64,000 bases of DNA from Acidiferrobacteraceae bacterium (GCA_002724185.1 PBOB01000054.1:25768-89767), one strand, 5' to 3'. Numbered from the stretch's first letter, positions 48,228 through 59,190 are shown. The notes: generated by a model not told the origin, from the letters alone. Made by a program: numbers and translations.

Positions 48228-48644
48228 ATGCCGGTCTTTATTCTATTCGTAGTTGTCACGTTCGCGGAAATTTATCTTTTAATAAAGATGGGAGCCACGG
48301 TAGGCGTGACGTGGACAATCTTGCTTGTGTTACTCACTGCGGTGGTAGGGGCATGGTTGGTTCGGCTCCAGGGGATAGCCGCTTGGCGCCGATTTCAGAC
48401 ATCTATTGCACGCCATCACTTGCCCGCTGAGCCGTTGGTAGAGGGTTTATGTCTTCTGCTCGCTGGTGCTCTGTTGCTCATTCCGGGATTTGTTACAGAT
48501 ATAATCGGTTTCACCTGTTTAGTGCCACCAATTAGAAGGATGATGCTACGATACTTAACTGGCCGGCTTTGGTCGGGTAAAAGGCCCGATTCAAGCCATC
48601 CCGCAGAACCCCTAGACGCCACTTATAGGCGAATTGACGACTAA
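48228..48644 (+). CDS. fxsA: FxsA family membrane protein
   Basis: FxsA is a small cytoplasmic membrane protein. The 138 residues match the family, with FVVVTFAEIYLLIKMG, GVTWTILLVLLTAVVGAWLVR, and the second membrane part LLAGALLLIPGFVTDIIGF. Its role is linked to exclusion of phage T7 in E. coli when overproduced; its normal function is unclear. It lies upstream of groES, as in several gammaproteobacteria. Confidence 0.9.
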   Translation: MPVFILFVVVTFAEIYLLIKMGATVGVTWTILLVLLTAVVGAWLVRLQGIAAWRRFQTSIARHHLPAEPLVEGLCLLLAGALLLIPGFVTDIIGFTCLVPPIRRMMLRYLTGRLWSGKRPDSSHPAEPLDATYRRIDD

Positions 48645-48660
48645 CTTAAGCGGTCAACCC

Positions 48661-48688
48661 TTGACTTTCCGTAATTAGGCCCTATATT
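48661..48688 (+). promoter_or_regulatory. groESL promoter overlapping the CIRCE site
   Basis: TTGACT (48661-48666), a 16-base spacer and TATATT (48683-48688) form a good sigma-70 type promoter. The CIRCE operator begins at the last base of the -10 element, so HrcA bound there would block polymerase. Confidence 0.7.
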
Positions 48689-48714
48689 TAGCACTCAAGC
48701 GGAGAGAGTGCTAA
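48688..48714 (+). promoter_or_regulatory. CIRCE operator (HrcA binding site) before groESL
   Basis: TTAGCACTC (48688-48696), nine bases, then GAGTGCTAA (48706-48714) match the CIRCE consensus exactly. HrcA binds this site and represses groESL until heat stress. E. coli lacks this control. hrcA itself is not in the window. Confidence 0.95.
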
Positions 48715-48774
48715 TAGTTTTTTAGTTACTCCTTCATTTCTGTCTATTAATCAATAAATTAGGAGAATTATCCA

Positions 48775-49065
48775 ATGAATATTCGACCGCTGCATGATCG
48801 TGTAGTCGTGCGACGCATCGAAGAGGACAACAGGAGCGCTGGAGGTATCGTTATTCCGGACACTGCTGCCGAAAAGCCAATGACTGGGGAAGTTCTATCA
48901 GTGGGCAATGGAAAGGCGCAGGAAAACGGTGACGTGCGGGCGCTTGACGTCAAAGTCGGTGATAAGGTTTTATTCGGTAAATATTCCGGCACCGAGGTCA
49001 AGATAGATGGCGACGATGTCCTTGTCATGCGTGAAGATGACATCATGGGTGTGATAGAGGGCTGA
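48775..49065 (+). CDS. groES: Co-chaperonin GroES
   Basis: GroES caps the GroEL chamber. The 96-residue protein starts [17 protein letters not shown] and has the mobile loop around [15 protein letters not shown] and [15 protein letters not shown]. It lies 60 bases before groL, with AGGAG ahead of its ATG. The pair is transcribed from the CIRCE-controlled promoter. Confidence 0.98.
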   Translation: MNIRPLHDRVVVRRIEEDNRSAGGIVIPDTAAEKPMTGEVLSVGNGKAQENGDVRALDVKVGDKVLFGKYSGTEVKIDGDDVLVMREDDIMGVIEG

Positions 49066-49126
49066 GCGCTCGTTCGAAACACTTAGATTCTGTTGTGCAA
49101 ACGATTACTCACTAGAGGAAATATGA

Positions 49127-50776
<1,650 letters not shown>

Positions 50777-50801
50777 TTTTAGACTGGGCACTTCACAGTA
50801 T

Positions 50802-50825
50802 AAAGCCCCGCTTTGGCGGGGCTTT
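50802..50825. terminator. Terminator after groL
   Basis: AAAGCCCCGC (50802-50811) pairs perfectly with GCGGGGCTTT (50816-50825) around a four-base loop, with T residues following on the plus strand. It also serves the convergent hydrolase gene. Confidence 0.92.
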
Positions 50826-50850
50826 TCATTTACTGCGATTAGATCTTGCT

Positions 50851-51639
50851 TCAGACAATTCTAATAAGTTCATCCAGAACGTCATTAGGCCTTTCCATCA
50901 TAAGAGAATGCCCCGCTCCCTCAAGAAAAACTGTTCGTGAGTTCTTTATTATTTCAGATAGTTCTGAACCAATTTTAGCGGGAGTCATGATGTCACGCTT
51001 GCCGAGAATCATTAACGTTGGGCACTGAATTTTTTCTGCATGTTTCAAGCCATTTTTATAATTGTTGCATGCTTCAAGATCTATATGAATAACCCCACTC
51101 TTAGCTCTATTAAGAAGTTTCATGGTGTTGCCGAGCATCCAGATACCAGGATTTTCGTTGCCACCAAGATGGGCGGCTTTGCTGTAACCCCAATAAGTCA
51201 ACATATCTATGGCAGCTGGCTCACCTTTGCTGGCACTCGACAAAAGTGATTTGTGGACTGCCATAGGTACTGAGGTTCCGATTAGGGCAAGTGATCGTGC
51301 TCTAGTCGGATACCGTGCTGCTAGGGAAAGCGCGATTAACGAACCCATGCTATGGCCAACTATAGCGGAACTCGAAATGCCTGCGGCATCCATAGCTGCA
51401 ACTACTTCATCAGCCATGTGTTCAATACTTGGTGGCGCAGGACCCATTGAGTTGCCATGCCCGGGGAGATCTGTCGCAAGCACGTTAAAATTATGGTGAG
51501 CAAAGAATCGAGAAGGTAATAGCCATACCGTATGATCCATGCCTGTTCCATGAATAAAAACTACTGACTGAAGTCCAATTTCATGTGGTCGAGCCCCAGT
51601 ATAGGCAAATATTTTTTTGTTATTTGCTTCTAAATACAT
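50851..51639 (-). CDS. Alpha/beta hydrolase
   Basis: This 262-residue alpha/beta hydrolase has FIHGTGMDHTVW with the oxyanion HG, the nucleophile elbow VGHSMGSLIALS, an Asp in LGKRDIMTP and a His in EGAGHSLMMERP. The triad is complete, but the substrate is unknown. It lies 22 bases downstream of metY on the same strand, so it may act in the same pathway. It is too short to be MetX, the homoserine acetyltransferase. Confidence 0.87.
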   Translation of the reverse strand: MYLEANNKKIFAYTGARPHEIGLQSVVFIHGTGMDHTVWLLPSRFFAHHNFNVLATDLPGHGNSMGPAPPSIEHMADEVVAAMDAAGISSSAIVGHSMGSLIALSLAARYPTRARSLALIGTSVPMAVHKSLLSSASKGEPAAIDMLTYWGYSKAAHLGGNENPGIWMLGNTMKLLNRAKSGVIHIDLEACNNYKNGLKHAEKIQCPTLMILGKRDIMTPAKIGSELSEIIKNSRTVFLEGAGHSLMMERPNDVLDELIRIV

Positions 51640-51661
51640 TCGTTTAAGTTATCCTATTGTG

Positions 51662-52957
51662 CTAGATCTTTTGTGATGCCCTTAGACCACCTTCAATGTC
51701 TTGAATTAGATCTTGTGGGTCTTCAAGTCCGACAGATAAGCGTATCAATCCCTCTGAAATACCAGCCGCCTTTAGGGCGGATGCATCCATCCGATGGTGA
51801 GTGGTACTGGCCGGATGAATAACTAGTGATTTTGCATCGCCAACATTCGCCAAATGTGAGAGTAGCTCTACTTTTTGGATGAATCGTTGCCCAGCAGAAC
51901 GCCCACCCCTAACACTAAAACTAAACACAGCTCCGCAGCCTCTTGGAAGCAATTGCTGAGCTAGTTTATGATCAGGATGCTCCGGGAGTTCAGGATAATT
52001 GACCCATTCAACAGCGTCGTGCTCGGCCAGAAATACCACAATCTTTCTAGTATTTTCGATATGTCGCTGCATACGCAGTGGCAATGTTTCCATACCTTGA
52101 AGTACCTGGAATGCGGTAGTTGGGCTCATGCATGCACCAAAGTCCCTAGCACCTTCCTTGCGGGCTCTACTAATAAATGCGGCAGGTCCAAATTCTTCAG
52201 CAAAATTCATATTGTGGAACCCTGCATATGGCTTAGTCATTGTTGGAAATTTGCTGGATGCTTGCCAATCGAACATACCACCATCAACTACTAGGCCGCC
52301 AATTATTACACCGTGACCACTGAGAAACTTGGTAGCTGAATGAAAAATAATATCAGCACCGAGATCAAACGGACGGCAGAGATATGGTGTTGTAAAAGTA
52401 GAGTCCACCATTAAAGGTAATTCGTGCTGGTGTGCTAAATCAGATAATTCTGGGATATTCAAGATCTCTAAACTGGGATTTCCGATTGTTTCACCGAACA
52501 GCATGCGAGTGTTAGGGCGAATGGCATCAGCAAAGGCGTCTATGTCTCTAGGATCAACAAAAGTAGTTTCTATGCCAAATCTCCGAAGTGTGTAATCGAG
52601 TAGATTGTGAGTCCCGCCATAAATTGACCTAGAGGAGACTATGTGCGAGCCCGCCCCCATGAGGGTGGCTATAGCAAGGTGGCAGGCGGCCTGACCGCTC
52701 GCTGTAGCTATAGCACCAACGCCTCCCTCAAGAGCCGAGATTCTTTCTTCTAAAACAGAATTTGTTGGATTTGTTATTCTAGAATACACATGGCCGGCTC
52801 GCTCGACGTTAAAAAGAGACGCAGCATGGTCGGGGCTCTTAAAAACATATGAGGCTGTTTGGTAAATCGGTGTCGCACGAGCGCCTGTTGAGGGATCCGG
52901 TTTTTGCCCCGCATGTAGGGTTAGGGTATCAAAACCAAAAGTTTTTACCTTACTCAT
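51662..52957 (-). CDS. metY: O-acetylhomoserine (or O-succinylhomoserine) sulfhydrylase
   Basis: This PLP enzyme of the Cys/Met metabolism family joins sulfide to an acylated homoserine to make homocysteine. The 431-residue protein has the YSRITNPTNSVLEERI segment, SGQAACHLAI, the PLP Lys in SATKFLSGHG, and RLSVGLEDPQDLI near the end. CGGAG lies seven bases before the ATG. I call MetY from length (about 430 residues) rather than MetB or MetZ, which are shorter. Its homocysteine feeds methionine synthesis and so MetK. Confidence 0.88.
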   Translation of the reverse strand: MSKVKTFGFDTLTLHAGQKPDPSTGARATPIYQTASYVFKSPDHAASLFNVERAGHVYSRITNPTNSVLEERISALEGGVGAIATASGQAACHLAIATLMGAGSHIVSSRSIYGGTHNLLDYTLRRFGIETTFVDPRDIDAFADAIRPNTRMLFGETIGNPSLEILNIPELSDLAHQHELPLMVDSTFTTPYLCRPFDLGADIIFHSATKFLSGHGVIIGGLVVDGGMFDWQASSKFPTMTKPYAGFHNMNFAEEFGPAAFISRARKEGARDFGACMSPTTAFQVLQGMETLPLRMQRHIENTRKIVVFLAEHDAVEWVNYPELPEHPDHKLAQQLLPRGCGAVFSFSVRGGRSAGQRFIQKVELLSHLANVGDAKSLVIHPASTTHHRMDASALKAAGISEGLIRLSVGLEDPQDLIQDIEGGLRASQKI

Positions 52958-53300
52958 AATGTTCTCCGAAGCAATGCTCTAATAAGTGTTGACCGAGCGA
53001 TATGTTGCTCAAAAACATCATTACTTCATTAAGTGGATAATATATTTGACACAGAATATTTTAATTCGATATTCCCTCCTGTTTTGTTATCGATAGGGGG
53101 CGTGGCGTGCCTGGCCATATTCTATAAATATACGATAAGTTCGAAAAATATTCCCATCACTTATGTCAAAGGACTGAAGAGCCGAAAAAGAATCAAAGAT
53201 TGATAGGGAGAGAGCGAATAGGATAGAACTCAATAATATAAATGAGCCACAAGCTATTAGCTTGTGTTAGGGTGCCAATTAATCGTCGAGACGGGCAAAA
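52958..53300. other. Intergenic region between nrdJb and metY
   Basis: These 343 bases hold the end of the nrdJ unit and the metY leader. A plus-strand promoter-like pair, TTGACA (53046-53051) and GATATT (53068-53073) with 16 bases between, points away from metY into the gap and has no gene of its own. An eight-base hairpin lies at 53248-53266. No riboswitch for metY was recognised. Confidence 0.4.
53248..53266 (-). terminator. Possible hairpin terminator downstream of nrdJb
   Basis: CACAAGCT (53248-53255) and AGCTTGTG (53259-53266) form a perfect eight-base stem with a three-base loop, 35 bases after the nrdJb stop. No strong T tract follows on the minus strand, so its efficiency is uncertain. 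Confidence 0.4.
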
Positions 53301-54047
53301 TTAACCACATTTTGAATGACCACAATTTAAGCACGTCATGCATCCGTCCAGCAGTACCATTGCTTTATTGTGACACTTTAGACATAGATGTGCCCCATCT
53401 GGGAATGATGATTCTGATTCGTCATCAGGCGAAAGAGCTACTGCTTCAAATGATCGCTGGCTTTCGAGCTCCCGGCGTTTTTGATCAATTAATTGCTGCT
53501 GATGAGGCTCAAGGCCTTCGTCACGAATCATACCAATCATTCGCATATGTGCTTCAATCGCATCTCCGATTTCCGCAACCAAAGAAGGAGTATATTTCCC
53601 ACCGCGCTTGAAGTACCCTCCTTGAGGATCAAAGACACTGCGTAGCTCCTCGACCAAAAACGTAACATCACCACCTTTTCGAAAAACAGCCGACACAATC
53701 CGGGTAAGGGCGACTATCCATTGAAAGTGATCCATGTTCTTAGAATTGATAAAGATCTCGAATGGTCGTCTTTTCTCATAAGGAGTATCTGGATTAAGAA
53801 CGATATCATTTATCGTAACGTAAAGGGCATGATCAGATAATGGTGTCTTAATTTTATAAGTGCTGCCCAGCAATCTCTCGGGACGTTCGACTTTTTCATG
53901 CATTTGTACAACATTAGCCGGAACATCTCCCGTTGTCTCAGCTAACGGGATTGTCTCTGAGGGCTGATTATCTTCTGAGGGATTGCTATCGAGTTTTTGA
54001 GTCATTACCTCATAACCAGTGATCGGCTTGTCGATTTTAATAGACAT
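53301..54047 (-). CDS. nrdJb: Class II ribonucleotide reductase, NrdJb subunit
   Basis: NrdJb is the C-terminal part of a split class II reductase and carries the redox cysteine tail that re-reduces the active site. The 248 residues include SDHALYVTINDIV and the C-terminal CLKCHNKAMVLLDG and CMTCLNCGHSKCG cysteine clusters, which look zinc-binding as well as redox active. It begins seven bases after nrdJa. The split is known from Pseudomonas aeruginosa. Confidence 0.92.
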   Translation of the reverse strand: MSIKIDKPITGYEVMTQKLDSNPSEDNQPSETIPLAETTGDVPANVVQMHEKVERPERLLGSTYKIKTPLSDHALYVTINDIVLNPDTPYEKRRPFEIFINSKNMDHFQWIVALTRIVSAVFRKGGDVTFLVEELRSVFDPQGGYFKRGGKYTPSLVAEIGDAIEAHMRMIGMIRDEGLEPHQQQLIDQKRRELESQRSFEAVALSPDDESESSFPDGAHLCLKCHNKAMVLLDGCMTCLNCGHSKCG

Positions 54048-54054
54048 ATTTACA

Positions 54055-56205
54055 CTAAAATTTTCCGTAATAACCTTCTTTCAATGCGTCAAACAGATTA
54101 GCCGCGGTATGAATTTCGCCATCGTACTCAATCTCTTGATTTCCCTTTGCTTCAATAACTTCTCCATTTTCAAGTGTAAATCTATACGTAGTGTTCTCCA
54201 GGTCTTCTTCTTTAACAAGGACCCCTTGAAACGCTTCGGGGTTAAAGCGAAATGTTGTGCATCCCTTAAGACCTTTTTCATGCGAATACAAATAGATATC
54301 CTTAAATTCTTCAAATTGGAAATCGGTGGGGACGTTGGCTGTCTTAGAGATGGATGAATCAATCCATTTTTGTGCGGCTGCTTGTACATCGACATGTTGT
54401 TTGGGCGAAATCGAATCGGCGCTTACAAAATATTCTGGAAGAGACCCTCTTTTGCCACTGTTTGTTTCAGGTGTTGCTTCTGAGTCTATTAAGCTCCTGT
54501 AGGCAAGCAACTCATAAGACAAAACGTCGACCTTTTCCTTCGTCTTCTTATTTTCGCGAATGACATTCCTGGAGTATAGGTGTGCGAAAGACGGCTCTAT
54601 GCCATTGCTGGCATTGTTGCCTATTGAAAGGCTGATCGTCCCAGTTGGAGCTATGGAGGTGTGATGACTGTAACGTGCCCCATTTTCAGCGATAGCATCT
54701 GTGAGTGAATCTGGGAATTGCTGCATATATCGACTGTATTTCGCTATAAGGACCGATCCGCGCACCTTATCTCCCACTTTATGGCCGTCCCGACTCATTT
54801 CAGGCCGCTGATGCAACATTTTTGGGGTTACTTCAAACTCGTCAAGCATAATGGGCGCCGGCCCCTTTTCTCGCGCCAGCTCTAGGCCGACGTGCCAACC
54901 GACCTCCGCCATTTCGCGAGCAACTTTTTCTGTGAACTCAAGCGATTCCTTTTCGCCATATTTCATACCCATCATGACTAGCGTGGATCCTAAACCAAGA
55001 AAACCCATACCATGTCGGCGTTTGTAGAATATTTCTTTTGCCTGCTGGTCAAGTGGTAATCCATGTAGCTCGACAACGTTATCTAACATACGTGAAAAGA
55101 TGCCGACCACTTTTCTATAAGCTTCCCAATTGAATTCTGCTCGGTCTGTGAAGGAGTTTTCCACGAATCGTGTTAGGTTAACAGAGCCAAGCAAGCAACT
55201 GCCATATGGGGGAAGTGGTTGTTCCCCACACGGATTTGTGGCTCGGATTTCCTCACAAAACCAGTTATTATTCATTTCGTTGATACGATCAATAAGAATA
55301 AAACCTGGTTCTGCAAAATCATATGTGGACGACATGATTAGGTTCCAAAGTTTTTTTGCGGGAATAGTCCTATATACCTTACATGCTACTTCGCCCCGAT
55401 CATTTACTTTATATCCTTGTGTGACGGGCCATTGACGCCAGACAATTTTGGTTTCCGAGTCTTCAATCTCAGCTGGCATAGCTGGAAAGATCAGCTCCCA
55501 TTCACCATCGTTTCTTACTGCTTTCATAAAATCTTCAGTAATTAAGCAAGACAAGTTGAACTGTCGTAATCTGCCATCTTCGCGTTTAGCGCGAATAAAT
55601 TCCATAATATCTGGGTGTCTAATATCGAAAGTGCCCATTTGAGCACCTCGACGACCTCCGGCTGAAGATACTGTGAAGCACATAGCATCAAAGATGTCCA
55701 TAAAGGAAAGTGGCCCGGACGTATATGCGCCAGCACCAATAACAAAAGCTCCTTTGGGTCTTAATGTAGAGTATTCATAACCAATGCCACAGCCAGCCTT
55801 GAGGGTTAACCCCGCCTCATGCACTGCAGAAAGGATGCCATTCATGGAATCTGGTATCACGCCAGAAACGGTACAGTTAATTGTGCTAGTCGCAGGTTTA
55901 TGCTCGCGTGCTCCCGCGTTTGAAATTACCCGACCAGCAGGAATCGCGCCGTTTCTTAGTGCCCATAGGAATTCTCCATACCAATACTCGCGCTTATCAT
56001 CGCTCTCTTCAACGCTAGCAAGTGCTTTTGCGATGCGTTGAAAGGTTTCATCGATTGTCTTGTCGATGATGTTGCCATCTTTAGATTTCAGGCGGTATTT
56101 TTTATCCCATATGTCAACGGATGTTGGTTGATGTTCAATTACTACCGTGCCAGCATGTGATTCGTTCGCATCGGCAGTTTTTAATTCTTCAACTTTTAAT
56201 GGCAC
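54055..56205 (-). CDS. nrdJa: Class II (B12-dependent) ribonucleotide reductase, NrdJa subunit
   Basis: NrdJa reduces ribonucleotides with adenosylcobalamin and works with or without oxygen. The 716 residues have GAIPAGRVISNAGA, TINCTVSGVIPDS, the FNLSC-type active site in RQFNLSCLI, and NPCGEQPLPPYGSCLLGS, and the usual glycine-rich body. I take the GTG at 56205 as the start because GGAG lies six bases before it. The longer frame starts at a TTG at 56226 without such a site. Likely NrdR boxes lie upstream. Confidence 0.93.
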   Translation of the reverse strand: MPLKVEELKTADANESHAGTVVIEHQPTSVDIWDKKYRLKSKDGNIIDKTIDETFQRIAKALASVEESDDKREYWYGEFLWALRNGAIPAGRVISNAGAREHKPATSTINCTVSGVIPDSMNGILSAVHEAGLTLKAGCGIGYEYSTLRPKGAFVIGAGAYTSGPLSFMDIFDAMCFTVSSAGGRRGAQMGTFDIRHPDIMEFIRAKREDGRLRQFNLSCLITEDFMKAVRNDGEWELIFPAMPAEIEDSETKIVWRQWPVTQGYKVNDRGEVACKVYRTIPAKKLWNLIMSSTYDFAEPGFILIDRINEMNNNWFCEEIRATNPCGEQPLPPYGSCLLGSVNLTRFVENSFTDRAEFNWEAYRKVVGIFSRMLDNVVELHGLPLDQQAKEIFYKRRHGMGFLGLGSTLVMMGMKYGEKESLEFTEKVAREMAEVGWHVGLELAREKGPAPIMLDEFEVTPKMLHQRPEMSRDGHKVGDKVRGSVLIAKYSRYMQQFPDSLTDAIAENGARYSHHTSIAPTGTISLSIGNNASNGIEPSFAHLYSRNVIRENKKTKEKVDVLSYELLAYRSLIDSEATPETNSGKRGSLPEYFVSADSISPKQHVDVQAAAQKWIDSSISKTANVPTDFQFEEFKDIYLYSHEKGLKGCTTFRFNPEAFQGVLVKEEDLENTTYRFTLENGEVIEAKGNQEIEYDGEIHTAANLFDALKEGYYGKF

Positions 56206-56312
56206 GAACCTCTCCTGTTTGCGCAATAGTTTGCATTCGGTATACGCGTATTAAGCGATCATGAATAGCTATTAAGGCCGTCGCACTGGAATCTTTTTCA
56301 TGGGATTAGAAA

Positions 56313-56328
56313 ACACCATATCTAGTGC
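56313..56328 (-). promoter_or_regulatory. Probable NrdR box 2 (downstream of -10)
   Basis: The 16-base palindromic sequence ACACCATATCTAGTGC matches the NrdR consensus ACACWATATATWGTGT at 13 of 16 positions. NrdR represses reductase genes when ATP or dATP is plentiful. It lies just downstream of the likely -10 element of the nrdJ promoter. Confidence 0.55.
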
Positions 56329-56338
56329 TGACAGCCAC

Positions 56339-56368
56339 AGGATACGCCCAACATCTTGTAGCGGTCAA
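56339..56368 (-). promoter_or_regulatory. Probable nrdJ promoter
   Basis: On the minus strand TTGACC (56368-56363) and TATCCT (56344-56339) are 18 bases apart, a fair sigma-70 pair. The two NrdR-like boxes flank and overlap it. Confidence 0.5.
56346..56361 (-). promoter_or_regulatory. Possible NrdR box 1 (between -35 and -10)
   Basis: GCCCAACATCTTGTAG matches the NrdR consensus at 10 of 16 positions. It lies 33 bases upstream of the better box, near the 31-32 bases typical of paired NrdR sites, so they face the same side of the helix approximately. It is the weaker of the two. Confidence 0.35.
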
Positions 56369-56417
56369 CTGCTTCTTTAGAACTGCCCAAAACGTCAGTA
56401 AATTTGGCTATCTGTAC

Positions 56418-58565
56418 TCACGTTGTTAGTCTTCTGTAAATTTCTGAGACCTTACCTGGGAGTTTTTTTACGTCACTAACTAAGGTGTAACTAGCCTCGC
56501 CGTACATACGGGGAAGGTAGTCTCGCGCTGTCTTGTCGATGGTTATGCAAAATGGATGGATGCCTGCTTGACGTGCTTCGATCAATGCTTTACGGGTGTC
56601 CTCTATACCATATTCTCCTCGATAGCCATCATAGTCATCAGGCTTGCCATCAGACAGTGTTACTAACAAACGGGTTTGCGCTTCGATATTTCGCAAGAGA
56701 TATGTTAAGTGTCTTATAGTCACGCCCATCCGGGTATAGTCTTTGGGTTTGATTCCGGCTATTCTAGTTTTCACTTCGTCGTTGTATCTCTCATGGAAGT
56801 GCTTTATTCGATAGAGTTCACAGCGCTTTCTTGTCATTCCAGAGAAACCATAAATGGCATATTGGTCACCAAGCACCTCGATTGCTTCACACAATAACAC
56901 TAGACTTTCTCGCTCGGCGTCGTTAATCCAACCCTTAGTGGAGCCACTTACGTCTACCATGAATATAACGGCTGTGTCCCTTTCTAACCTTTTCGGCTTA
57001 GTAAACAGCCGGTCTGGGAGTTCATGGCCGGCCATACCGACTGATTGGGCCTCAACTATTGCTTCTAGGTCAATATCGTCACCTTCAGGTTGTCGTTTTA
57101 GTCTACGATCCACGCCTCTGATTCCCTCAAAAGTCCGTCTTAGTTGTAATACTAAGCCGCTGTACTTTTCAAGGGTGCGATTTACCAGCGGATCGGTCGA
57201 TGGTGGCATGTCGATTTCTCTAAGATAGCACCAGTTTTTGCGGTAATTTTGTCGCTGGAAATCCCATTCATCGTAGTAATACCCGCCATCTAATGGGCTT
57301 AAGCCATTTGAGTCGTCAAAGGATCTATCTCTGTGCTGATCGTTTAATTTGGAATTTGTTTCACCGTTGCTAGTGGGGATAAGATACTCAGACAGTGATA
57401 AATCAACGTCTAAAGATGTCGAATGGAATAGCTTGGCAATTGTCTCGGGAATAGATATCGATTGGGAGCCAGTTTGGCTTTTCCACCTAGTGCGCGAAGA
57501 ATCATAGTCACTTTGTGTTAGTTCTTCTGCTCGTATGTTAAGAGCTTCGCTTCCAATTCCCTGTTCAATTTGTTTGATGAGCCAATCTCGGATTTGTATG
57601 CTTTCACGATTGATTCTCACAGATGTCGTAGCTTCAACTTCATCTAAATGCAAAGCGCTTTGCCATGGTTTACTTTTTGGAATTTCTGATTCCACATAAA
57701 GTTCGTCGACGAAGCCTATGGTGTCCTCGACTGATGCATATTCGTTTTCGATATGTTTTATGGCTCTTCTCCACGCGGGTGATATATATTCAACAGCATC
57801 GTGGCGTGCCAGTGTTGCCATTTCTAGAGCAAGACCCGGTAGCGTCCTACTAATACAAGCATCCAGTCGGTAAGCTTCCAAGACGCTAAAGATCTTAATT
57901 GCAAGAGCAGGATTGGAATAAGTGTTTAGTCGTTCTGAAAGCCACTTACTGTTTCGTGATGAGCGGCGAAAGGTGCCATGATGGATTTGCGCCCACAGGT
58001 GTGCACATTTCGCCTTATATAGTATGAAATTGTCTTTTTTGCTAGAGTACTCGGCGATCTTTTTTGGTAGCCAGGCGGTCTCCGTGTCGGTATATGTGTC
58101 ATTACCAGCTTTAATGTGGATTTCGCGACCGGATAATCCACGAAAATAGTGATCAAGAATCATGACTGTTTTGTCCAAGGTTACAGTTATGCTCGCCCTG
58201 GCTTCTTCCTTGGCGAAACGATCTACTTGGGATAAAACCTCAGTTCCTGGATATAGGCCGAGTTCATCAAATATATCCATTGAGTGAATTATCCATTTTT
58301 CAATGGTTTCATGATTCATTTTGCGTAGGGCTTTCGGCACATTTTTTATAAATTGATAGCCCATTTCGGTGTTAGTTTTGGTAATAATGCTGAGCCATGA
58401 AAGAACATGGTCCTGTTGTTGCCTAGAACATTTGGCTAACGAACGAGCTGATCCACTGATATTCCGTCTTTGAGAAAGGACGGTTTCCAGTAATGAGCTG
58501 ATTTTCCCCTCAATGGCCTCTGCAGAAAGACCCATCGACTGATGGCTTTTCTTGTTTTCAGTCAT
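56418..58565 (-). CDS. cbbO: CbbO/NorD-type VWA protein
   Basis: CbbO and NorD are VWA partners of MoxR-type AAA+ proteins (CbbQ/NorQ) that activate RuBisCO or nitric oxide reductase. The 715-residue protein has a long alpha-helical N-terminal half and a C-terminal VWA domain with the MIDAS motif VDVSGSTKG near residue 530 and TLSDGKPDDYD later. No membrane segment is seen. The likely partner cbbQ is at 60709, separated by apt and mtnP, and no RuBisCO or nor gene is in the window. The name NorD is equally possible. Confidence 0.82.
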   Translation of the reverse strand: MTENKKSHQSMGLSAEAIEGKISSLLETVLSQRRNISGSARSLAKCSRQQQDHVLSWLSIITKTNTEMGYQFIKNVPKALRKMNHETIEKWIIHSMDIFDELGLYPGTEVLSQVDRFAKEEARASITVTLDKTVMILDHYFRGLSGREIHIKAGNDTYTDTETAWLPKKIAEYSSKKDNFILYKAKCAHLWAQIHHGTFRRSSRNSKWLSERLNTYSNPALAIKIFSVLEAYRLDACISRTLPGLALEMATLARHDAVEYISPAWRRAIKHIENEYASVEDTIGFVDELYVESEIPKSKPWQSALHLDEVEATTSVRINRESIQIRDWLIKQIEQGIGSEALNIRAEELTQSDYDSSRTRWKSQTGSQSISIPETIAKLFHSTSLDVDLSLSEYLIPTSNGETNSKLNDQHRDRSFDDSNGLSPLDGGYYYDEWDFQRQNYRKNWCYLREIDMPPSTDPLVNRTLEKYSGLVLQLRRTFEGIRGVDRRLKRQPEGDDIDLEAIVEAQSVGMAGHELPDRLFTKPKRLERDTAVIFMVDVSGSTKGWINDAERESLVLLCEAIEVLGDQYAIYGFSGMTRKRCELYRIKHFHERYNDEVKTRIAGIKPKDYTRMGVTIRHLTYLLRNIEAQTRLLVTLSDGKPDDYDGYRGEYGIEDTRKALIEARQAGIHPFCITIDKTARDYLPRMYGEASYTLVSDVKKLPGKVSEIYRRLTT

Positions 58566-58752
58566 TGGACAGGATACTAGAAATGAATTGGTTGATATTC
58601 AACGGTAATTTGGAGTCCGATAATGTGCTGTATGTATATAATACGGTCGGGTTTGATCATGATCAAAGTAGCAATCACATCATTCTAATTATTCGGGTAG
58701 CCAGTTATTTTTCACTGCGTTGATAGATGGATAGTAAACAAGCCAAAAAATA

Positions 58753-59190
58753 ATGTTTGACAAGCTCCTCTACGAATTATTTGTTGTTGCTCAAAATCCT
58801 AAGCTGATTGCACCATGGATCTTGTTCTTTGTCGCGTTGTCCGTATTGTATGCTGGTGGGGTACTATTGGCCGTAGTGCATATGAGTCAGGATTATTTCA
58901 TCAATCCGAATCCTGCGAAGACTAGTTGGCGCGGGGAGCACCCCCTTTTGCGCATACTTCTTAGATGTTTGAAAAACGTGATTGGATTTGGCTTGCTTGT
59001 TTTGGGGGTGGCAATGTTAGTATTGCCAGGTCAGGGGGTTTTAACGATCTTAATTGGCCTTACGATGGTTGAATTTCCCGGGAAACGAAATCTGGAAATT
59101 CGGATTATTCAGCATCACCGTATTCGTAGAGCCATTAATGCTGTTCGGAGGAGAGCTGGAAAGCCGCCACTAATGTTACCCGATCCTTAA
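58753..59190 (+). CDS. Putative PGPGW-family membrane protein
   Basis: The 145-residue protein has two or three hydrophobic segments and a central conserved segment GFGLLVLGVAMLVLPGQGVL followed by TILIGLTMVEFPGKR, resembling the PGPGW family in which the motif reads LPGPGW. Here it reads LPGQGV. The function is unknown. It is transcribed opposite to its neighbours cbbO and apt. Confidence 0.75.
   Translation: MFDKLLYELFVVAQNPKLIAPWILFFVALSVLYAGGVLLAVVHMSQDYFINPNPAKTSWRGEHPLLRILLRCLKNVIGFGLLVLGVAMLVLPGQGVLTILIGLTMVEFPGKRNLEIRIIQHHRIRRAINAVRRRAGKPPLMLPDP

Noticed and set aside
56227..56417. Possible cobalamin riboswitch before the B12-dependent reductase
   Set aside because: The conserved B12 box is absent; the region instead fits a promoter with NrdR-like boxes.
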